From Parasulfuritortus sp049322515 (GTDB lineage: Bacteria > Pseudomonadota > Gammaproteobacteria > Burkholderiales > Thiobacillaceae): a DNA stretch of 64,000 nt. Location of the stretch: NCBI GenBank assembly GCA_049322515.1, contig JBMOQW010000027.1, forward strand, positions 1 to 64,000, written 5' to 3'. This document shows positions 43,777 through 55,191 of the stretch, piece after piece. Under the pieces are notes generated by a model. That model was not told the origin of the DNA. It made no database searches and worked only from the letters and a program-made list of their open reading frames with translations. The number at the start of each line of letters is the position of its first letter. The stretch's first letter is position 1. The translations under genes and the position numbers were made by a program.

Positions 43777-44087
43777 CGTCAACCTCGCTTGCGGCGCCAG
43801 GGCCGCAGTGCTGGCGTTACCGCCGCGGGTGGCGTGCAGCTCCGGGCCACCAGGCAACCCGCGCGAACGCTCGGGCAGCGTGCCGGACTGAGTTCCCCAC
43901 GCCGGCCAAGGACCCAGTCCGCGGGGATTCTCTCCCCGATCAGGCGAGCGACAACATCGGAGTCATGACGGATGACCTCTGTCACGGGCCGGCGTGACAG
44001 CCCCGGGGCAGCGCCCCGGACCTTCCTGTGCCGGGATCGGCATCCCGACGGGCGGCCGGCCTCGGTGGGCCGGCCGCCCGAGCGAAC
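43777..44087. other. 311-bp intergenic region with three strong hairpins
   Basis: It lies between clpB (ends 44088) and the chemoreceptor (starts 43776), both minus strand. It contains perfect dyads at 43980-43999 (TGTCACG/CGTGACA), 44003-44019 (CCGGGGC/GCCCCGG) and 44049-44080. No gene, tRNA or known riboswitch is seen; the region presumably also holds the chemoreceptor promoter. Confidence 0.6.
44049..44080 (-). terminator. Strong hairpin after clpB
   Basis: A 13-bp perfect stem (CGGGCGGCCGGCC paired with its complement, 6-nt loop) begins 8 nt after the clpB stop. No T-run follows on the transcribed strand, so it may work as a GC-rich terminator, with Rho, or as a 3' protecting hairpin. 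Confidence 0.55.
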
Positions 44088-46682
<2,595 letters not shown>

Positions 46683-46711
46683 GGGGAACTCCGATGGGGT
46701 GATTGAGCCGG

Positions 46712-46739
46712 AGATGGGGCGCTTAGCCTGGATTTCAAC
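46712..46739 (-). promoter_or_regulatory. Sigma-32 heat-shock promoter of clpB
   Basis: Read on the minus strand: GTTGAA (46739-46734), 14-nt spacer, CCCCATCT (46719-46712). The -10 lies 30 nt before the clpB ATG. Confidence 0.82.
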
Positions 46740-46769
46740 CGGGGTAAAATGCCGGTCAAGGAGACTTCA

Positions 46770-47606
46770 ATGCCACCCAACGAAAACATCATCCAATTCA
46801 ATATAGACGCTGCCCTGGCCGAGGACCTGGACCAGCGCGGCGACCTGACCGCCCGCCTGATCCCGGAACAGCACACCGCGCACGCCCGGGTGATCACCCG
46901 CGAAGACGCCGTCCTGGCCGGCCAGCCCTGGTTCAATGGCGTGTTCCGCCGGCTCGACCCGGAAGTCCGTCTGTTCTGGCTGGCCGAAGATGGCGAAGCG
47001 CTCAGCGCCGGCCAGACCGTATGCGAAATCAAGGGCAACGCGCGCGCCATGCTCAGTGCCGAACGTCCGGCGCTGAATTTCCTGCAGACCCTGTCCGGGG
47101 TCGCCACCGAAACGCGCAACTATGTCGCCGCCGTGGCCGGCACCCGGGCGCGCATCTACGACACCCGGAAGACCCTGCCCGGCCTGCGCGCCGCGCTCAA
47201 GTACGCGGTCCTGTGCGGCGGCGGCGAGAACCAGCGCATGGGCCTGTTCGACGGCATCCTGATCAAGGAAAACCACATCGCCGCCGCCGGCGGCATCCGG
47301 CCTGCCCTGGAGCAAGCGCGCGCCCTGGCCCCCGAGGGCGTCGGCATCCAGATCGAGGTCGAGACCCTGGCCCAGCTCGACGAAGCCCTGTCCGCCGGCG
47401 CCCGGCTGATCCTGCTCGACAATTTCGATACCGATGGCCTGCGCGAGGCGGTGCTGTTCACCGATGGCCGCGCCGAACTTGAAGCCTCGGGCGGCATCAC
47501 GCTCGCCAATGTGCGCTCGGTCGCGGAAACCGGTGTCGACCGGATCTCGATCGGCGGCCTCACCAAGCATGTCCACGCGCTGGATTTGTCGCTACGCTTT
47601 GTCTGA
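46770..47606 (+). CDS. nadC: Nicotinate-nucleotide diphosphorylase (quinolinate phosphoribosyltransferase)
   Basis: The 278-residue enzyme converts quinolinate and PRPP to nicotinate mononucleotide in NAD synthesis. Conserved regions are AEDLDQRGDLTA, ERPALNFLQTLSGVAT, YDTRKTLPGLR, GGGENQRMGLFDGILIKENH and SGGITLANVR. The start at 46770 follows AAGGAG; the ORF opening at 46749 lacks a site. It is divergent from clpB. Confidence 0.97.
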   Translation: MPPNENIIQFNIDAALAEDLDQRGDLTARLIPEQHTAHARVITREDAVLAGQPWFNGVFRRLDPEVRLFWLAEDGEALSAGQTVCEIKGNARAMLSAERPALNFLQTLSGVATETRNYVAAVAGTRARIYDTRKTLPGLRAALKYAVLCGGGENQRMGLFDGILIKENHIAAAGGIRPALEQARALAPEGVGIQIEVETLAQLDEALSAGARLILLDNFDTDGLREAVLFTDGRAELEASGGITLANVRSVAETGVDRISIGGLTKHVHALDLSLRFV

Positions 47607-47847
47607 GCCACCCGGATGTCATCCGACATCTGCGGCCTGGTGTGAATGCCCCGCCCTGGCTAGTATCTAGACGCCATGGCCGTCCTCGATGGATGGCCTT
47701 CCGCCAGGGCGGCCACGCCAACCCTGGCAGCCTCGGTGGCCCAGCCCGAGGGACCATGGCAAGTGCCCGCCCGGCTCGTCCAGCAGGCGAGGATTCATGG
47801 GCCAGGCCATTCAGGCTGGCCGGCACCATCCACCCGGGAGGGGCGAT

Positions 47848-49938
47848 ATGCAAATGACCGCTGCGATCTCCCAACGCTTCGCCGCCTATCTCGCCGACGT
47901 CAGCGCCGGGCTTCCCCAATCGAGCACCCTGCGCGCCATCCGGGAGGGCTTGCTCTGGCTGGTGCCGGGCCTCCTGGTATCGGCCTTCATCCTGGTCCTG
48001 GCGGCGGTGTTCGCCCACCTGCCCGGCCTGGAAAAATCGGCCGAGGATTTGCTGGTGATCCGCGCCGGCATCAATGATCTGATCCCGCACATGGCCGCGG
48101 CATCGATCGCCTACATGCTGGCCCTCAAGCATCGCATGGCCGGACCGCCGGTCGCCTTCGTCAGCCTGATCTACATCGCCATCGCCGACCTGCTGATCCG
48201 CCACCTGGCGCCCGGCGCCATCCCGATGCTGTTGTTCATCGCCATCTCGATGCCCATGATCACCGTGCCGCTGCTCGCCTGGTTCAGCGAGAAAACCTGG
48301 TCAAGGCTGATGCGGGGCGAGCTGGCCGGCAGCAATGTCCGCATGACCATGAACCTGATCGTGCCGGCCTGCCTGGTCGGCACCGGCTTGGTCGCGGTGC
48401 TGATGATCCTGTCGCACACGCTCGACCTCGGCGCCCTGGCCGAATACGACTGGCTGACCCCCGAGGCGATTGCCACGGCCCCGTATGAGAGCGGCATCCT
48501 GTATGCCGCCATGAATTCCCTGCTCTGGTTCTTCGGCATTCATGGCGCCCACGCCCTGCTTCCGGCATCGCAGGCCATGGAAGCCGCCGTGCAATTGAAC
48601 CGCAGCGCCATCGAAGCCGGCCTGTCGCCCAGCCATGTCATGAACGCCTCCCTCTTGTCGATCTGGGTGTTCGTCGGCGGCAGCGGCGGCACTTTCTCCC
48701 TGATCCTGGCCATCCTGCTGCTATGCCGGAACCAGACCTTGCGCCTGATGGCCCTGGCCAGCCTGCCGATCGCCCTGTTCAACGTCAACGAGATCCTGCT
48801 CTTCGGCCTGCCCCTGATCTTCAATCCGAGGCTGTTCCTGCCCTTCGTCCTGGTGCCGGTGGTCAACGTCGTGATCGCCGTCACCGCCAGCCAGGCCGGC
48901 TGGGTGGCCACGCCGAGCACCCTGGTGTCCTTCGTCAGTCCGGTCGGCCTCAATGCCTACCTGGCGACCGGCGGGGACTGGACCGCGCTGGCCTTGCAAG
49001 CCGGCGTGGTCCTGGTCGGCCTGCTGATCTATGCCCCCTTCATCCTGCACATCGATCGCATGACCCGCACCAACCGCGAGGTCTACCTGAAGTCCCTGGA
49101 CACCATGTACACCCAGCTCCATGAGGATGCCACCCTGTACAGCTATGACCCGATCGGCACCGCCCGGGAGATCCGCGAGCGCCAGGCGCGCCTGCGGGAC
49201 ACCCTGGAAAAGTACAGCAATGCCGAGTTCATCCTCGAGTTCCAGCCCCAGGTGCACGGCAAAACCGGCGAATTCCTGGGTTGCGAAGCCCTGCTGAGGG
49301 TGCGCGAAGCCGACGGCAAGACACGCTTCCCGGCCCAGTTCGTCGACGCGCTCCGTGAAGCCGGGCTGATGACCGGATTGGACCTCTGGGTCGCTCGTGC
49401 CGCAGTCAAGCAGGACAGCATGTGGCAGAACCAAGGCCTGGCGGTGCACACCAGCATCAACGTCACGGCGGAAACCCTGATCGACAAGCACGCCTTGAGC
49501 GTCCTTCTGGAAACCCTCGAAGAAGCCGAGGGGCGGCTCGCCGTGGAAATCACCGAACAAGCCCTGGCCAGCAACCCGACCGCGATCGGGGCGGCGATTC
49601 AGGCCCTGCACGGGATCGGCGTCAAGGTCTACATCGATGACTTCGGCACCGGCTATTCCTCGCTCGGTTACCTACACCAGTTCGATTTCGATGTCCTCAA
49701 GATCGATCGCAGTTTCGTCCTGGCGCTCGACCAGCCGCGTGGGGAAAACCTAATGAGCGGGGTCCTCGACCTGGCCAACCGGATGGGACTGCGCTGTGTC
49801 GTCGAGGGGGTCGAGACGGAAACCCAGCGCGCCCGGGTGATCGCCGAACACCCGGTGGCGATCCAGGGCTGGCTGTACAGCCGGTCACTGCCGGGGGACT
49901 TGATCCCCGCCTTCGCGGCCGCCCATGCCACGCAGTGA
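47848..49938 (+). CDS. PTS EIIC-like permease fused to EAL c-di-GMP phosphodiesterase
   Basis: The 696-residue protein has an N-terminal lactose/cellobiose-type EIIC domain (about residues 20-410, about 10 helices) with the signatures FFGIHGAHALL and NEILLFGLPLIFNP. An EAL domain (about 445-690) follows with CEALLRV, VEITEQALA, DDFGTGYSSLGY, KIDRSFVLA and EGVETE. No EIIB or EIIA domain is present, so the EIIC part may serve as a sugar-sensing membrane module. The ATG at 47848 follows GGGAGGGG; the ORF opening at 47689 is not supported. It overlaps the convergent minus-strand gene by 54 nt. Confidence 0.88.
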   Translation: MQMTAAISQRFAAYLADVSAGLPQSSTLRAIREGLLWLVPGLLVSAFILVLAAVFAHLPGLEKSAEDLLVIRAGINDLIPHMAAASIAYMLALKHRMAGPPVAFVSLIYIAIADLLIRHLAPGAIPMLLFIAISMPMITVPLLAWFSEKTWSRLMRGELAGSNVRMTMNLIVPACLVGTGLVAVLMILSHTLDLGALAEYDWLTPEAIATAPYESGILYAAMNSLLWFFGIHGAHALLPASQAMEAAVQLNRSAIEAGLSPSHVMNASLLSIWVFVGGSGGTFSLILAILLLCRNQTLRLMALASLPIALFNVNEILLFGLPLIFNPRLFLPFVLVPVVNVVIAVTASQAGWVATPSTLVSFVSPVGLNAYLATGGDWTALALQAGVVLVGLLIYAPFILHIDRMTRTNREVYLKSLDTMYTQLHEDATLYSYDPIGTAREIRERQARLRDTLEKYSNAEFILEFQPQVHGKTGEFLGCEALLRVREADGKTRFPAQFVDALREAGLMTGLDLWVARAAVKQDSMWQNQGLAVHTSINVTAETLIDKHALSVLLETLEEAEGRLAVEITEQALASNPTAIGAAIQALHGIGVKVYIDDFGTGYSSLGYLHQFDFDVLKIDRSFVLALDQPRGENLMSGVLDLANRMGLRCVVEGVETETQRARVIAEHPVAIQGWLYSRSLPGDLIPAFAAAHATQ

Positions 49939-50301
49939 GCGCCGGCCGGATTCGACTTCCAGTGGATGCTCGCGGTAGGGATGGCGGCCGCGCAGCCAGG
50001 TCCAGACGCCAAGCAGGCCATAGGCCGGCAGGAACAGCGGCCCCAACCACTCGTACTGACGCACGTGCATGCGCTCGTGTTCACGCCACACGCCGAGCGC
50101 GCGCGCATCGCGGGCCAGGATGACATGGCCCAGGGTGACCGCCTGCACCTGGGCCCCCAGCACCTTGGGCAGCCAGGCATCGGCGATTTCCAGGACCCCG
50201 CGCCGCACCCGCCAGCCACGTCCGTCCAGGCCGCCGAGCACCCCAAGCAGGCTGTTCGGCGCCGCCCAGAGATAAGCCAGCCCGCGCAACAGCCCGATCA
50301 C
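49885..50301 (-). CDS. Small membrane-linked protein with an HExxH-like motif
   Basis: The 138-residue protein starts MIGLLRGLAYLWAAPNSLLG (membrane-prone) and contains HERMHVRQYEWLGPLF, an HExxH arrangement followed by a Glu, as in small metalloproteases. The segment GPLFLPAYGLLGVWTWLRG after it is hydrophobic. No catalytic function is shown. Its ATG overlaps the barstar-like gene stop (50298-50301). The C-terminal tail is overlapped by the convergent EAL gene. I do not recognise a named family beyond uncharacterised betaproteobacterial relatives. Confidence 0.65.
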   Translation of the reverse strand: MIGLLRGLAYLWAAPNSLLGVLGGLDGRGWRVRRGVLEIADAWLPKVLGAQVQAVTLGHVILARDARALGVWREHERMHVRQYEWLGPLFLPAYGLLGVWTWLRGRHPYREHPLEVESGRRSLRGMGGREGGDQVPRQ

Positions 50302-50702
50302 CGGCCGACCTTGGGGTAGGCGGTGTGGCCGCCACGCAGGAACACAGAGAAGACGCGGCCCTCGTCGCGCCAGGCGCGCGCCGCGTCACCCAGGATGTCG
50401 AGCAGGACAGCCCAGGCTTCGGGGGCCTCGGCCTCCGGCACGCCGGCGTCCTCGATCAACACAAAGGTCTCGCCCTCGAACCAGGACAAATCGTTCAGGC
50501 ATTCCTCCAGGGCATCCCAGTTGCGGTCGAAGTAGTCGGGAAACGCGAGCTTGTCCGCCAGCTCGGTCAAGAGGGCCTGCTTGCTGGTCATGCGGGTGCC
50601 GGACACGACCACCGCGCCCGGGAGATCCTGGGCCTCGGACAAGCGGTAAAGGCCATTGCGGGCGGGAGCGGCCAGGATCTCGGCCAGGGTCGGCGCGCTC
50701 AT
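50298..50702 (-). CDS. Barstar-family ribonuclease inhibitor
   Basis: The 134-residue protein has a barstar-type core (GLYRLSEAQDLPGAVVVSG, KQALLTELADKLAFPDYFDRN, WDALEECLNDLSWFEG and FVLIEDAG). In barstar the Asp/Glu-rich helix fills the active site of the ribonuclease. It sits immediately after a barnase-type gene with a 4-nt overlap (50699-50702), which supports a toxin and immunity pair. Confidence 0.9.
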   Translation of the reverse strand: MSAPTLAEILAAPARNGLYRLSEAQDLPGAVVVSGTRMTSKQALLTELADKLAFPDYFDRNWDALEECLNDLSWFEGETFVLIEDAGVPEAEAPEAWAVLLDILGDAARAWRDEGRVFSVFLRGGHTAYPKVGR

Positions 50703-51079
50703 TCCTTGATCCTCCAGAAAGTCTGGTAATGGTCCGGGGTGTAGTAGTACTCACCGGGCCGGCCGGCGACGATGCGGCGGGCACCACGCGTGCGCACACC
50801 CGGGGTCGGCACCGTAAATTCGCGGTAATAGCCCTTCGCCTGGGGCGGCAGGCGGTTTTCCCGGTTCTGGAACACGATGCCGTCGCGCTTGTAGGGGAAG
50901 GGTCCGCCCTGCTTGATCAAGGCCAGGGTCTGCCGGGCCTCCGGCGGCAAGCCGACCAGGGCCACGATGCGCAGGCCCTCGCCCTTGGGCTGGAACCAGA
51001 ATCCCTGCGCCCCGCCCCAGGCCAGCCAACCAAGCAGGAGGACCAGGAGGAACCGCCAGACCGGCGGCCGCGACTTCAT
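50699..51079 (-). CDS. Barnase-type guanyl-specific ribonuclease with N-terminal membrane signal
   Basis: The 126-residue protein has an N-terminal hydrophobic signal (WRFLLVLLLGWLAWGGAQGF) and the barnase/T1-family C-terminal core: FQNRENRLPPQAKGYYREFT (catalytic Glu), TRGARRIVAG (Arg) and YYYTPDHYQTFWRI (His). It is probably exported. Its ATG overlaps the thrC stop (51076-51079) and its stop overlaps the barstar start, so the three are translated together. Confidence 0.85.
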   Translation of the reverse strand: MKSRPPVWRFLLVLLLGWLAWGGAQGFWFQPKGEGLRIVALVGLPPEARQTLALIKQGGPFPYKRDGIVFQNRENRLPPQAKGYYREFTVPTPGVRTRGARRIVAGRPGEYYYTPDHYQTFWRIKE

Positions 51080-52509
51080 TCGAGGCTATGCGCGGCGATC
51101 ACGGCCTTGACCGCCTCGACGTCGACTTCGAGCACTTCATAGCGACGCGGCAGGCTCTCCAGGTCGTCGAGACCGGCCGGACGTTCCGGCTTGCGACCGA
51201 GCGCCTCGACGATGGCCGCCTCGAACTTGGCCGGCAGCGCCGTCTCCAGGCAGACCAGGGGTACCCCGGGCCGGCGCCGTTCGAGACCCACCTTGAGGCC
51301 GTCCGCGGTATGCGGGTCGATCACCGTGGCATATTTTTCCCAGGCCATGCGGATGGTGGCCATGCGATGGGCATGGGTGCTCTTGCCCGAGACCATGCCG
51401 AATCCCCCGATCTGGTCGAACAGGCCATGGGCCTTGAGATCGAAGGCGCCGCCCCGGTCGACCGCATGCCACAGTTCACGCACCTTTTCGGCGTCGCGCC
51501 CGGTGAGGTCGAAGATGAAGCGCTCGAAGTTGGAGGCCTTGGAAATATCCATCGACGGGCTGGAAGTATGCGCCGTCTCGGCCGAGCCCCGTGGCCGGTA
51601 GACCCCGGTGCGGAAACACTCGTCGAGCACGTCGTTCTCGTTGCTGGCAACGATTAGCTGGTCGATGGGCAAGCCCATCTGGCGGGCGATGTGACCGGCA
51701 CAGACATTGCCGAAGTTGCCCGAGGGCACCGAGAAGGAGACTTGCTCGGCATTGTCCTGGGTGACCGCGAAATAGGCCTTGAAATAATAGATGGCCTGCG
51801 CCGCGACGCGCGCCCAGTTGATCGAATTGACCGCGCCGATGCGGTGCCGGGTCTTGAAGTCAAGGTCGTTGGACACCGCCTTGACGATATCCTGGCAATC
51901 GTCGAACACCCCACGCATCACCAGGTTGTGGATGTTGCGGTCCTGCAGGGTGTACATCTGGGCCTGCTGGAACGGGGTCATGCCTTCCAGGGGCGAGAGC
52001 ATGAACACCTGGACGTTCTTCTTGCCGCGCATGGCGTATTCGGCGGCCGAACCGGTATCACCCGAGGTGGCGCCGAGGATGTTGATATCGCGGCCGGCCT
52101 TGTCGAGGGCATACTCGAACAGGTTGCCGAGCAGCTGCATGGCCATGTCCTTGAACGCCAGGGTCGGCCCGTTGGACAGTTCGAGGATGTACAGACCCTC
52201 TTCCAGGGTGCGCACCGGGGTGATCTGGCTGAAGTCGGAATCCGGACGGCCATGGCCATAGGTCTCGGCGGTATAGGTCTTGTCGACCAGGGCCTTGAGA
52301 TCGGCGGTCGGGATGTCGTCGGCCAGGCGCGACAGCAGGGTCAGCGCCAGCTCCGGATAGGACATGCCGCGCATGGCGTCGAGGTCGTCGGCGGAGAAGC
52401 TCGGGTAGGTCTCCGGCATGTACAGCCCGCCATCCGGGGCCAGGCCGCCGAGCAGGATTTCCGAGAAGGTCATGGCGGGCGACTGGCCCCGGGTCGAGAT
52501 GTACTTCAT
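51076..52509 (-). CDS. thrC: Threonine synthase
   Basis: The 477-residue PLP enzyme converts O-phosphohomoserine to threonine. It starts MKYISTRGQSPAMTFSEIL and carries the PLP-lysine in ELSNGPTLAFKDMAMQLLG and the glycine-rich GATSGDTGSAAEYAM. The start at 52509 is preferred over TTG/ATG codons upstream because AGGAA lies before it. Hom lies upstream in the same run, with a diguanylate cyclase between them. Confidence 0.96.
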   Translation of the reverse strand: MKYISTRGQSPAMTFSEILLGGLAPDGGLYMPETYPSFSADDLDAMRGMSYPELALTLLSRLADDIPTADLKALVDKTYTAETYGHGRPDSDFSQITPVRTLEEGLYILELSNGPTLAFKDMAMQLLGNLFEYALDKAGRDINILGATSGDTGSAAEYAMRGKKNVQVFMLSPLEGMTPFQQAQMYTLQDRNIHNLVMRGVFDDCQDIVKAVSNDLDFKTRHRIGAVNSINWARVAAQAIYYFKAYFAVTQDNAEQVSFSVPSGNFGNVCAGHIARQMGLPIDQLIVASNENDVLDECFRTGVYRPRGSAETAHTSSPSMDISKASNFERFIFDLTGRDAEKVRELWHAVDRGGAFDLKAHGLFDQIGGFGMVSGKSTHAHRMATIRMAWEKYATVIDPHTADGLKVGLERRRPGVPLVCLETALPAKFEAAIVEALGRKPERPAGLDDLESLPRRYEVLEVDVEAVKAVIAAHSLE

Positions 52510-52530
52510 GTCGATTCCTATCAAATGAGG

Positions 52531-53838
52531 TCAGGCCACCTGGTTGCGGCCGCGATGCTTGGCCATGTACAGCTTGCGGTCACATTCGCGGATCACGTCC
52601 TGGACCACTTCGTTGTCGATGAACGGGGTCTTCAAGCCATTCACTTCGAGGAGGCCGAAGCTGCATTGCACGGTCAGCGCGTCTTCGCCATCCAGCACGA
52701 GCGGACTGCCGTTCAGGCACTGGATCAAGGTCTCGGCCAGACGCAGGCCCTGGGCATATTCGGTGGACGGCAGGATGACCAGGAACTCTTCGCCGCCATA
52801 GCGGAAGATCAGGTCGGACTGGCGCAGCACGTCGCGCATCCGGTCGACGAAATGCAGCAGGGCGCGGTCGCCGACGGCATGGCCATGGCGGTCGTTGATG
52901 GTCTTGAAATGGTCCAGGTCGCCCATCAGCACGCAGAAGGGCGTCTCCGTAGCGCGCGAGATCTCCAGCTGGTTCAGCATGATCCGGTCCAGGCTGCGCC
53001 GGGTCAGCAGGCCGGTCATCGGATCCTTGCTGTAGACGCTCATGATCACCAGGCTGTTGAGCATGGATATCTCGTTGCCCAGATCGAGCGAGTAGGTTTC
53101 CGCCTTTTTCAACTGGGCCAGGACGGGCAGGCTGCTAGTACCTTTCAGGAGCGTGCTCAGCTCGGCCACCACGGCGTGCATGGTGGCATGGATGCGGACG
53201 ATTTCCTTGTAGTGGCTGCGATCCCGGATCAGGCCGACGCCCTCCTCGTGCAGCCAGCGGCCGAAGTCGCAGCGTTCGTGGTCGACCTCGGGCATCGCCG
53301 CCGGATCGCGCCGGGCCACCGCCTCGGTCAGGCGTTCCATCCAGGCCAGGTGGCGCTCGAAATAGACCAGCAGGTTCTTCTCGGACAAGGCGGCGATGTG
53401 TTGCAGGCGCACGTGGTTGCGGGTTGCCAGGTCGCGCAGGTAGTCCTTCAGGAAGACCGCCGCGAGATGATCGAGCAGGGCATCGAAGAAGCTTACCGCC
53501 GCAGTCACCGCGCCGGGCTGCCCGGTGTGCACCGCCTCGCGGATCAGGGCATCGCGCAGAAAGGCGATTTCATGGCTGACGATCATGAACGGCACGTTGG
53601 CCTCGCCCATGCGCCGGACCAGGGCCTGGCAGGGCGCTTCGTTGCCGTGTACCAGGGCTTGTTCCAGACAGTCGGCCAGCAGTTCCTGGTTGACGCAGCC
53701 GCCATGGCGATGCTGGCATTCATCGGCCAGCTGGGAGCCGGCATAGCGGTCGCGCAAGCCGGTGAACAATTCGGCCAGCAGGGCGCGCTCGCCGTCGGGC
53801 GGAAAGTGCGGCAGCGGGCGGTCGGGCGTGTCGGTCAT
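52531..53838 (-). CDS. Diguanylate cyclase with CZB-type zinc-binding sensor
   Basis: The 435-residue protein has helical N-terminal domains (residues 1-155), a CZB-like segment with HLAWMERL, CDFGRWLHEEG and following histidines (HYKEIVRIHATMHAVV), and a GGDEF-type domain with active-site YGGEEFLVIL and DLDHFKTINDRHGH. In E. coli DgcZ, zinc binding to such a domain inhibits c-di-GMP synthesis. No membrane helix is seen. It is inserted between hom and thrC, 21 nt from each. Confidence 0.88.
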   Translation of the reverse strand: MTDTPDRPLPHFPPDGERALLAELFTGLRDRYAGSQLADECQHRHGGCVNQELLADCLEQALVHGNEAPCQALVRRMGEANVPFMIVSHEIAFLRDALIREAVHTGQPGAVTAAVSFFDALLDHLAAVFLKDYLRDLATRNHVRLQHIAALSEKNLLVYFERHLAWMERLTEAVARRDPAAMPEVDHERCDFGRWLHEEGVGLIRDRSHYKEIVRIHATMHAVVAELSTLLKGTSSLPVLAQLKKAETYSLDLGNEISMLNSLVIMSVYSKDPMTGLLTRRSLDRIMLNQLEISRATETPFCVLMGDLDHFKTINDRHGHAVGDRALLHFVDRMRDVLRQSDLIFRYGGEEFLVILPSTEYAQGLRLAETLIQCLNGSPLVLDGEDALTVQCSFGLLEVNGLKTPFIDNEVVQDVIRECDRKLYMAKHRGRNQVA

Positions 53839-53859
53839 CCGGGGGCGGTCGGCCGGCGC

Positions 53860-55170
53860 TTATTGCAGGGTGTCCAGGCGCAAGCGGGTGATCTTGCCCT
53901 GCACCGCGGGCAGTGCCTCGACCTGACCGATGACCGCCTCGATGTCGGCCTCGCGGCAGACGTGGGTGAGGATGACGATGTCGGTCTCGCCTTCGCCGTC
54001 GCCCGGCTCCTTCTGCATCATGGCGTCGATGGACACGCCCCGGTCGGCCAGGATGCGGGTGATGTCGGCCAGCACGCCGGGCTTGTCGAGCACGCGCAGG
54101 CGCAAGTAGTTGGCCGTCTCCACCTCGGCCATGGGCAGAACCGGCAGGTCGGACAGCTGGTCCGGCTGGAAGGCCAGGTGCGGCACGCGGTTCTGCGGGT
54201 CGGCGGTGTGCAGGCGGGTGACGTCGACCAGGTCGGCGATCACCGCGCTGGCGGTCGGCTCGGCGCCAGCGCCCTTGCCGTAGTACAGCGAGGCACCGAC
54301 CGCATCACCCCAGACCAGGACCGCGTTCATGGCGCCCTCGACGTTGGCGATCAGGCGCTTCTCCGGGATCAGCGTGGGATGCACGCGCAGTTCGACGCCG
54401 GTGTCCTTGCGCTTGGCGATGCCGAGCAGCTTGATGCGGTAGCCAAGTTGTTCGGCGTACTTGATGTCCTTGGCCTCCAGCCTGGAGATGCCTTCGACAT
54501 GGGCCTTGTCGAACTGCATCGGGATGCCGAAGGCAATCGCGGCCATGATGGTGGCCTTGTGCGCGGCATCGACGCCCTCGATGTCGAAGGTCGGGTCGGC
54601 CTCGGCGTAGCCCAGGCGCTGGGCCTCGGCCAGCACGTCGGCAAAGGCGAGGCCCTTGTCGCGCATCTCGGACAGGATGAAGTTGGTGGTGCCGTTGATG
54701 ATGCCGGCCAGCCACTGGATGCGGTTGGCCGAGAGGCCCTCGCGCAGCGCCTTGATGATCGGGATGCCACCGGCCACGGCGGCCTCGAAGGCAACCATGA
54801 CACCCCGGGCCTGGGCGGCGGCGAAGATCTCGTTGCCATGCACGGCGAGCAGGGCCTTGTTGGCGGTGACCACATGCTTGCCGTTGGCGATGGCCTGGAG
54901 CACCAGGTCCTTGGCGACGGTGTAGCCGCCGATCAGCTCGATGACGATATCGACCTCGGGATCGTTGACCACGTCGAGGCCGTTGCCGGTGACCTTGGCC
55001 CGGCCGCCGGTGATCTGCCGGGCCATTTCCAGGTTGCGGTCGGCGACATGGGTGATCTGGATCGGCCGGCCGGCGCGGCGGGTGATTTCCTCCGCGTTGC
55101 GGTTGAGGACGGTCCAGGTGCCGCCGCCGACGGTGCCGATGCCGAGCAGGCCTACATTGATGGGTTTCAT
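53860..55170 (-). CDS. hom: Homoserine dehydrogenase
   Basis: The 436-residue enzyme reduces aspartate semialdehyde to homoserine. It has the NAD-binding N-terminus (MKPINVGLLGIGTVGGGT), the catalytic region GGIPIIKALREGL and NFILSEM, and a C-terminal ACT domain (LRLRVLDKPGVLADITRILA) that in related enzymes senses threonine. It is 21 nt after alaA and 21 nt before the diguanylate cyclase. Confidence 0.96.
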   Translation of the reverse strand: MKPINVGLLGIGTVGGGTWTVLNRNAEEITRRAGRPIQITHVADRNLEMARQITGGRAKVTGNGLDVVNDPEVDIVIELIGGYTVAKDLVLQAIANGKHVVTANKALLAVHGNEIFAAAQARGVMVAFEAAVAGGIPIIKALREGLSANRIQWLAGIINGTTNFILSEMRDKGLAFADVLAEAQRLGYAEADPTFDIEGVDAAHKATIMAAIAFGIPMQFDKAHVEGISRLEAKDIKYAEQLGYRIKLLGIAKRKDTGVELRVHPTLIPEKRLIANVEGAMNAVLVWGDAVGASLYYGKGAGAEPTASAVIADLVDVTRLHTADPQNRVPHLAFQPDQLSDLPVLPMAEVETANYLRLRVLDKPGVLADITRILADRGVSIDAMMQKEPGDGEGETDIVILTHVCREADIEAVIGQVEALPAVQGKITRLRLDTLQ

Positions 55171-55191
55171 GGTGGGTTCTTCAGTGATGGA

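Noticed and set aside
47607..47847. A possible c-di-GMP riboswitch before the EIIC-EAL gene.
   Set aside because: I could not find the conserved GEMM core or the expected pairing; only a small GATGTC/GACATC hairpin near nadC is visible.
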